Translations under genes and position numbers: made by a program | Assembly (NCBI GenBank): GCA_030635565.1 | Contig: DAOVYP010000137.1 | Span: forward strand, 1-6,397 | Length of the DNA stretch: 6,397 nucleotides | From: Spirochaeta sp. | Lineage (GTDB): Bacteria > Spirochaetota > Spirochaetia > DSM-2461 | Direction: 5' to 3' | Shown here: piece by piece, positions 1 to 4,385 of the stretch | Layout of the letters: every line of letters starts with the position of its first letter | How positions within the stretch are numbered: position 1 is the first letter of the stretch | The notes under the pieces: model-generated | Seen by the model: the letters and a program-made list of their open reading frames with translations, nothing else | What the model was told of the DNA's origin: nothing | Databases searched by the model: none

Positions 1-140
1 GGGAGCGAGCTGAGCAGCCCCGAGAGGAACCGCGCGGTCGACGGCGTGCCGTTCCCGTCGCCGCCCATGGTGTCCCACACGGTGACCTTGTCGATCTTGA
101 TGTTCTTGATCGCCTCGACCTGGGTGGAAACCAGCTCGGG
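1..140 (-). other. Flotillin/SPFH C-terminal coding segment fused in frame
   Basis: The in-frame translation here contains VEAIKNIKIDKVTVWD, then a Gly-rich stretch, then STARFLSGLLSSLP. From memory of the family, this is the signature of the C-terminal region of bacterial flotillin (SPFH/band-7 membrane-raft scaffold) proteins, not of PLP enzymes. All 42 codons from 128 down to 3 end in G or C. In the first 42 codons of the same frame, about ten end in A or T. The changeover lies near 126-150 at LADKLPELV, a stretch plausible in both families, so a microhomology join is likely. It could be an assembly chimera or a real recombination scar. Confidence 0.7.
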
Positions 141-962
141 CAGCTTGTCGGCGAGTCCCAGGGTCACCAGATCTTCAAAACCCTTGTACACCCCGGAAAG
201 TATCACACCGTCGCCGGTAGGCACATAGACCAGATCCGGCATCGACGCCCGAAGCTGGCGGAAAATTTCCAGAGATACCGTCTTCTTTCCCTCCACGGTG
301 AGGGGATTGTGACCTGTATTTCTCGAGAGGCCGCCGTGTCCGGCAACATAGGCCAGTGATTGATCGAAGGCATCGTCGTAATTGCCCTCAACCTTGATGA
401 CATCGGCGCCGTACTGCATCGCCTGGACAATCTTCGCCGGGGGAGCCGAGGCCGGCAGATAGAGCCGGACATTCAGACCCGCCGCGGCGGCAACCCCCGC
501 CATGGAACTCCCCGCGTTGCCCGTGGAAGCCACGACAATGTCCTTCAGTCCGTATTGCGCGGCGAAGGCGGCCACCAGATAACTGGCCCGGTCCTTCAGG
601 GACCCGGTGGGATTGGTGCTGTCGTTCTTGAGGTAAAGACCTTCAAGACCCAATTCCTCCCGAAGCCGTCGAGGCTCCCAGAGCGGAGTTTCCCCGACAG
701 GAATGGGTGGAAAAAACTCCTTCGGCACCGGGAGCAGGCCCCGGGTATCGGCAAAGGGAATACTGAGATCCAGCCGGGGATGTTTCCCCAGGTTCCGCAA
801 AGCTTCCCAGTCGTCTGGCGTATCACCGCTAATCAGGACTTCCAGCTGACCCCGAAGGGGCTGGTCGGGCGTCTGTTTCGGCGCGCACTCGTCGCAGAGA
901 TAGCGGCCCGGCTCGATCGGATAGGAACAGCCGCATTCGATGCAGGCATAGCTAAACTTCAT
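1..962 (-). CDS. Threonine synthase-like PLP enzyme, partial, with foreign (flotillin-like) 3' end
   Basis: This is a fold-type II PLP enzyme of the threonine synthase group, open at the left edge (320 full codons visible). The start is ATG at 960-962, with GAGAGG five bases upstream. An N-terminal zinc ribbon has two Cys pairs, C7-x2-C10 and C23-x2-C26. The core shows the substrate motif GETPL, the PLP-lysine motif NPTGSLKDRAS, the phosphate-binding STGNAGSS loop, the EGKKTVSLEIF segment and PTGDGVILSGVYKGF. All are typical of threonine synthase, which makes threonine from O-phosphohomoserine. No thrB or hom gene is nearby. The gene follows ygeY by 36 bp, where YgeX (diaminopropionate ammonia-lyase, same fold class) sits in related clusters, so a lyase on a diamino- or ureido-amino acid is an alternative role (inference). 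From about residue 272 the sequence stops resembling threonine synthase and matches a flotillin C-terminus. The enzyme as seen therefore lacks its C-terminal third and would probably be inactive. Family call is firm; substrate is not. Confidence 0.85.
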   Translation of the reverse strand, partial: MKFSYACIECGCSYPIEPGRYLCDECAPKQTPDQPLRGQLEVLISGDTPDDWEALRNLGKHPRLDLSIPFADTRGLLPVPKEFFPPIPVGETPLWEPRRLREELGLEGLYLKNDSTNPTGSLKDRASYLVAAFAAQYGLKDIVVASTGNAGSSMAGVAAAAGLNVRLYLPASAPPAKIVQAMQYGADVIKVEGNYDDAFDQSLAYVAGHGGLSRNTGHNPLTVEGKKTVSLEIFRQLRASMPDLVYVPTGDGVILSGVYKGFEDLVTLGLADKLPELVSTQVEAIKNIKIDKVTVWDTMGGDGNGTPSTARFLSGLLSSL

Positions 963-967
963 CACAG

Positions 968-973
968 CCTCTC
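968..973 (-). promoter_or_regulatory. Ribosome binding site of the threonine synthase-like gene
   Basis: GAGAGG on the minus strand lies five bases before the ATG at 960-962, in the 36-bp space after the ygeY stop. It supports this start, which places the complete zinc ribbon at the N-terminus, and co-transcription with ygeY. Confidence 0.6.
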
Positions 974-998
974 TACCGGCAGACATCAGGTTTCAGCC

Positions 999-2228
999 TC
1001 ATCCGTTCGCATCCAGGGCATAAATCAATGAGGCGTAAAATGCGCTGCATATGACAAGGTCTTCCACCCGGTTCACCTCATTGGGCGCATGGGCCTGATC
1101 CTCGTCTCCCGGACCGAAGCCGATGGCGGAAATCCCATGACGCCCGGATACCGAAACCATGTTGGTGCTGAAGGTCCACTTGTCAATCAGAGGAGCTTCG
1201 TCGTAAAGCCCCTTGTAGCCGGCAACACCGGCCTGCACCAGGGGATGATGCTCATCGGTCTTCCAGGTGGGGAAATATAGTTCCTGGGAGTAAGCGGTAC
1301 CCATCCATCCTGTCTTGGCATAATCGGGCATCACGCAGTTCACATCTTCGGGTTTCATGCCCAGAGCCTTGCCGATCTTTTCTTTCACCTGACCGATGGC
1401 AAGCTCGGCATCTTCTCCCCAGGTGAGACGGCGGTCCAGGTAAAGCCGGGCCTGGTCGGGAACGGCACACTGGCTGGGTCCTTTCACCTCAATCTGACTC
1501 ACCACGACGGTGCCCTTGCCCAGAAAATTTTCCTCATCGGGCTGAAGGTCAGTGTTAAGCTCTTCCATGGCCAGGGCGGCCCTTGCGGCCTTGTAGGCGG
1601 CGGAATCCCCGCGTTCAGGGGCCGAACCGTGGGCCGAGACGCCCTTCAGGGTCACCTCCATTTCCATCCGTCCCCGGTGTCCCCGGGTGAGGCGGCAGCT
1701 GGTGGGTTCGGTGGAGAGGGCGTAATCGGGAACCAGTCCCTCTTCTTCGATGAGGTACTTCCAGCACATGCCGTCGCAGTCCTCTTCCATCACGGTGAAG
1801 GTGAACCAGATGGTCCAGTCGCCGGCATAATTCATGTCCTTGAGAATCCTGCCTGCAGTCACCATGGCGGCCGCGCCGCCCTTCTGATCGGTGGATCCCC
1901 GGCCGTGAACCAGGCCGTCTTCAATATCTCCGCTGAAAGGGTCCTTGTTCCACTGGGCCACATCCCCGGTTTCCACCGTGTCGATGTGGGCGTCGATGGC
2001 CATGATTTTCCTGCCGTTCCCCACCCGGGCCAGAACACTGCCCAGAGGATCGATTTTCACCTCGTCAAATCCCAATCTCTCACACAAAGCAGCGATATGT
2101 TTGCACACATCTTCTTCCTCACTGCTGTAGGATTTGATTTTCACCATGTCGGACAGGATTTTCGCCGTCTCATCCCGATAGGCTTCGGCCCGTTTTCTGA
2201 TGTCTTTTGCGATTGCTTCAATACTCAT
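999..2228 (-). CDS. ygeY: YgeY family M20 metallohydrolase (selenium metabolism-linked hydrolase)
   Basis: Complete 409-residue cytoplasmic hydrolase of the M20 (ArgE/DapE/carboxypeptidase G2) family, matching the YgeY subgroup (TIGR03526 type). The dinuclear zinc site is all visible: H81 and D83 in AHIDTV, bridging D114 in GRGSTDQKGG, the catalytic and ligand pair E148-E149 in VMEEDCDG, E174 in STEPT and H380 in AHAPNE. H200 in SAHGS marks the dimerisation/lid domain. No signal peptide is present. M20 enzymes hydrolyse amide, carbamoyl or acyl bonds of amino-acid derivatives. The true YgeY substrate is not firmly established; in uric-acid/purine-degrading clusters a ureido or carbamoyl amino acid is a reasonable guess (inference). 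The ATG at 2226-2228 is preceded by GGAG with a five-base spacer. The gene lies 289 bp after ssnA and 36 bp before the PLP enzyme, so it probably heads its own two-gene unit or shares readthrough from ssnA. Confidence 0.93.
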   Translation of the reverse strand: MSIEAIAKDIRKRAEAYRDETAKILSDMVKIKSYSSEEEDVCKHIAALCERLGFDEVKIDPLGSVLARVGNGRKIMAIDAHIDTVETGDVAQWNKDPFSGDIEDGLVHGRGSTDQKGGAAAMVTAGRILKDMNYAGDWTIWFTFTVMEEDCDGMCWKYLIEEEGLVPDYALSTEPTSCRLTRGHRGRMEMEVTLKGVSAHGSAPERGDSAAYKAARAALAMEELNTDLQPDEENFLGKGTVVVSQIEVKGPSQCAVPDQARLYLDRRLTWGEDAELAIGQVKEKIGKALGMKPEDVNCVMPDYAKTGWMGTAYSQELYFPTWKTDEHHPLVQAGVAGYKGLYDEAPLIDKWTFSTNMVSVSGRHGISAIGFGPGDEDQAHAPNEVNRVEDLVICSAFYASLIYALDANG

Positions 2229-2233
2229 GTTTT

Positions 2234-2237
2234 CTCC
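2234..2237 (-). promoter_or_regulatory. Ribosome binding site of ygeY
   Basis: GGAG on the minus strand is five bases upstream of the ygeY ATG and follows an A-rich run (2239-2249 region). It fixes the start at 2228. Confidence 0.65.
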
Positions 2238-2411
2238 ATTTTTTTATTGACCTCTGGCGCCATCAGCATGATGCGTTTCCAGGGGCGTCGATTGTTAATT
2301 ACCTCAGCTGCCAGGGATCAGGAGGCAGTTTGACGTCAGGGGGAAAGCTGTTCGCTTATCCTCACCGGTAATTCGCCTCCAACCGAAGCGTCCTGATTTA
2401 TCTCTTTCACT

Positions 2412-2469
2412 CTCACCACCTGCCTTTCATCAGGCATTCCCACCTCGATGTGAGCCGGCGATTCCCGCC
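2412..2469 (-). other. Cluster of short hairpins downstream of ssnA
   Basis: On the minus-strand transcript, GGCG/CGCC (2466-2469 with 2457-2460, five-base loop) comes first. A larger element follows in which CTCAC/GTGAG (2450-2454 with 2412-2416) encloses a TGCCT/AGGCA hairpin (2432-2436 with 2421-2425, six-base loop). The stems are short and no T-run follows. It could stabilise the 3' end of the ygfK-ssnA message, act as a weak terminator, or be chance in GC-rich sequence. Confidence 0.25.
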
Positions 2470-2517
2470 ATCACTTTATTCCCTGTCCACTCCCCCAATT
2501 CTCTATTTTCAATTTCC

Positions 2518-3855
2518 TTAAGGAGCGATCCCATCCATTCTCTCCCAGAGCAGCCGTCCCTGTTCCCGGGCTCCCTCTGCGATGGCCGCCTCATCGATAT
2601 CATCTTTAAAAGCCCCATCCTTCAGAACAATCCGGCCGTCGACTATCACCGTTTCGGTAATCCCGGCATTCTGGCCGAAGACGAAATGTCCGGCCACGTT
2701 CTCCGGCACCAGGGGCGTCGGGGCATCGTACCGGGCCACCACCACATCGGCTATGTATCCGGCTTCCAGTCTGCCGAAGGACTCGCCGAAGCTCCGCTCC
2801 AGGATGCGGTTCCCCGCCTGCAGAGCCGCCAGAAAATCACCGGGCCACCACGCGCCGCCTTCGTCCTTGTGCTTGAAATAGGCCGACTGCAATTCGGCAT
2901 ACATGTCCGCGCCGATACCGTCGGTTCCCAGGGCCAGGTTGCGCAGTTTAGGGAGGTTACGGTTATAACCGACATTGTTGTTCATGTTCGACCGGGCGTT
3001 GTGCACAAGAAAACTATCCCGTTCGTTGAGGATTTCGATTTCCTCTTCCGAGAGATGAACACCGTGGACCAGCAGGGTCCGGCTGTCCAGCATGCCGTGA
3101 CGATCCAGCCGGACGACGATGTCCTCGCCGTAAACCGCGTGGGACCGGGATACGTCATACCGGTCTTCGGCGACATGAAGGTGCAGCCCCCGGCCGGTTT
3201 CCCTGATGACATCGGCCATCCGTTCACAGGCTTCCTCCGGCATGGTGCAGGGAGCATGACCCCCGATATAGGCCTCCACAAGCCGGGGTTTGTCCCCGCG
3301 ATCCGCCGCCGCCTGAACTTCCAGGGCAAATCGACGGTTTTCTTCGATGCCGGCAATCATGCCGTCGCGGCCGTGGCGATCGCTGACTTCATAACAGGTG
3401 GCACCCCGGATACCGACGAGTTCCAGACCCTGCCTGATAACATCCAGTGAGCCCTCGATGAAATCGGGAGAAGCGTGGTGATCGATGATGGAGGTGGTAC
3501 CGCAGCGAAGGGCATCCAGGCCTGCCGTCAGGGTGCTGAAATGCAGGACATCTTCATCGATGGCACGGTCCAGACGCCACCAGAGGTTCTTCAGGATGGA
3601 CATGAAATCCGGGGTGGGCCCGATAGTCGCCAGGATGCCCCGGCTCAGTGCCGAGTAGATATGGTGATGGGAACAGACGATACCGGGAAATACAATTCTC
3701 CCGCCACCGTCAATCACCTCATCGGCAGCCACATCCATTGCCGCCCCGGCACCCACGGCGGCGATTTTACCGCCGTCGATGACGACATCCACGTTCTCCC
3801 TCACCCGGGGAGGATCGAACTCGACGGCTGTTGCCCCTTTAATTACGATTGTCAT
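2518..3855 (-). CDS. ssnA: SsnA, metal-dependent amidohydrolase (aminohydrolase/chlorohydrolase family)
   Basis: Complete 445-residue protein of the ATZ/TRZ-guanine deaminase branch of the amidohydrolase superfamily, matching SsnA (TIGR03314 type, about 440 residues in E. coli). A small N-terminal beta domain leads into the TIM barrel. The metal ligands H63 and H65 lie in SHHHIYSALSRG, where the more usual form is HTH. H227 and catalytic E230 are in LHLHVAE, H264 in LLVHGVHL, H285 in LVHNARSN and D312 in LGTDGIG. The C-terminal beta strands include the typical GYIADVVV segment. It is probably a cytoplasmic deaminase or ring-opening hydrolase for a purine or related heterocycle; the exact substrate is unknown. 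In E. coli ssnA was first noted for expression linked to loss of viability in stationary phase. It starts inside the ygfK stop codon (ATGA overlap), so translation of the two is coupled, and ygfK-ssnA adjacency is conserved in this cluster type. Confidence 0.93.
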   Translation of the reverse strand: MTIVIKGATAVEFDPPRVRENVDVVIDGGKIAAVGAGAAMDVAADEVIDGGGRIVFPGIVCSHHHIYSALSRGILATIGPTPDFMSILKNLWWRLDRAIDEDVLHFSTLTAGLDALRCGTTSIIDHHASPDFIEGSLDVIRQGLELVGIRGATCYEVSDRHGRDGMIAGIEENRRFALEVQAAADRGDKPRLVEAYIGGHAPCTMPEEACERMADVIRETGRGLHLHVAEDRYDVSRSHAVYGEDIVVRLDRHGMLDSRTLLVHGVHLSEEEIEILNERDSFLVHNARSNMNNNVGYNRNLPKLRNLALGTDGIGADMYAELQSAYFKHKDEGGAWWPGDFLAALQAGNRILERSFGESFGRLEAGYIADVVVARYDAPTPLVPENVAGHFVFGQNAGITETVIVDGRIVLKDGAFKDDIDEAAIAEGAREQGRLLWERMDGIAP

Positions 3856-4370
3856 GCCTCAATCTCCTCGGGAGTTTTTACATCCACCTCTCCGAAGAGA
3901 GCGGGACGATCCCGGTTCACCAGTTCGAAGAGCCGGAAAAAGCCGGCGGCTCCTTCAAGAGCAGGAACGGCCTTAACCATACCGTCGGCTACGGCGTTCT
4001 CACCCACTGAGTCTCCCATGCGCCACACCAGGGTGTCACCGCTCAGCAGCCAGCCGGAATTCGTGCTGTCTTCGAAGTCGGCTTTCGTACTGAACACCGT
4101 CGGCTTGTCCTTGTATGGGATACCGGAGGTCCAGGGGCAGAAATGACCGCAGTTGCCGCATTCGTTGCAGTAAGCGTCGAGATGGACAATCTGTCCCGGA
4201 TCACTGAAAAGAGGTTCGGCGGCTGTATCCACCTGAAAGGCGATGTTGGCCCGGTTGGGGCAGACATCGGCACACTTGTCACAGACGTAGTTACATTCCA
4301 GGCATCGGGACCGTTCGGTCAGGGCAAAGGGCTCAGGTGCCTTACGATCGAAGGGCCGATCCAGTGACAT
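3852..4370 (-). CDS. ygfK: YgfK C-terminal double [4Fe-4S] domain, separated from the rest by an in-frame UAA
   Basis: This frame encodes the C-terminal part of YgfK, about 172 residues if it starts at the ATG at 4368-4370. A GTG at 4377-4379 is the other in-frame start, giving 175 residues. It has two ferredoxin-type clusters. The first is C23, C26, C30, C33, C37 in CLECNYVCDKCADVCPNRAN. The second is C68, C71, C74, C78 in CNECGNCGHFCPW, followed by YKDK-TVFS, as in E. coli YgfK. It continues in exactly the same frame as the upstream oxidoreductase, with only a TAA between them. The codons between the TAA and the ATG (G-V-I-T) also look like YgfK sequence. It may be made by readthrough, by reinitiation from the TAAGG overlapping the stop, or as a separate ferredoxin-like subunit; alternatively the stop is a sequence error. 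It overlaps ssnA by four bases. Confidence 0.88.
   Translation of the reverse strand: MSLDRPFDRKAPEPFALTERSRCLECNYVCDKCADVCPNRANIAFQVDTAAEPLFSDPGQIVHLDAYCNECGNCGHFCPWTSGIPYKDKPTVFSTKADFEDSTNSGWLLSGDTLVWRMGDSVGENAVADGMVKAVPALEGAAGFFRLFELVNRDRPALFGEVDVKTPEEIEA
3864..3869 (-). promoter_or_regulatory. Ribosome binding site of ssnA inside the end of ygfK
   Basis: GAGGAG on the minus strand, within the last codons of the upstream frame, lies eight bases before the ssnA ATG at 3853-3855. With the ATGA overlap it supports translational coupling and this start. Confidence 0.7.
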
Positions 4371-4380
4371 GGTAATCACG

Positions 4381-4385
4381 CCTTA
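4381..4385 (-). promoter_or_regulatory. TAAGG: stop codon overlapping a possible Shine-Dalgarno
   Basis: On the minus strand the TAA that ends the upstream ygfK frame (4383-4385) is also the start of TAAGG, which matches the anti-Shine-Dalgarno. It lies ten bases before the ATG at 4368-4370. This would allow reinitiation of the Fe-S part after termination. Spacing is slightly long, so support is moderate. Confidence 0.4.

Larger units (their letters stand above)
2229..2517. other. Intergenic region between ssnA and ygeY
   Basis: This is the only sizeable gap in the window; all other junctions are overlapping or under 40 bp. It is more AT-rich than the genes at its two ends. I see no convincing coding frame, no sigma-70 promoter pair with good spacing and no sigma-54 GG-N10-GC element. 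It contains several short inverted repeats (for example 2412-2454 and 2457-2469), none followed by a U-run, so no standard intrinsic terminator is evident. It probably carries ygeY regulatory DNA or an mRNA processing/attenuation structure, but the sequence alone does not decide. Confidence 0.5.

Noticed and set aside
360..1031. 223-codon plus-strand open frame opposite the PLP enzyme
   Set aside because: Antisense to the clear PLP-lysine and zinc-ribbon coding sequence; no recognisable domain.
2265..2285. Possible sigma-54 promoter before ygeY (TGG...TGC near the catcatgctg stretch)
   Set aside because: The GG to GC spacing is 11 bases rather than the required 10, and flanking consensus bases are missing.
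1629..2333. 234-codon plus-strand open frame opposite ygeY
   Set aside because: It lies antisense to the intact M20 active-site region and has no family features; long antisense frames are expected at this GC content.
2430..2618. 62-codon minus-strand open frame overlapping the end of ssnA and the spacer
   Set aside because: About half lies inside ssnA in another frame, its composition is low-complexity charged, and no family is recognisable. It was not called a gene.
2279..2720. 12-base match (ccaggggcgtcg) in the spacer and in ssnA as a direct repeat
   Set aside because: A match of this length is expected about once by chance in a window of this size, and one copy is within conserved coding sequence.
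2686..3450. 254-codon plus-strand open frame opposite ssnA
   Set aside because: Shadow of ssnA, whose complete metal-binding motif set reads on the minus strand.
4383..4385. Selenocysteine recoding in a selenium-linked gene
   Set aside because: The codon is UAA, not UGA, and no SECIS-like hairpin was evident immediately downstream.
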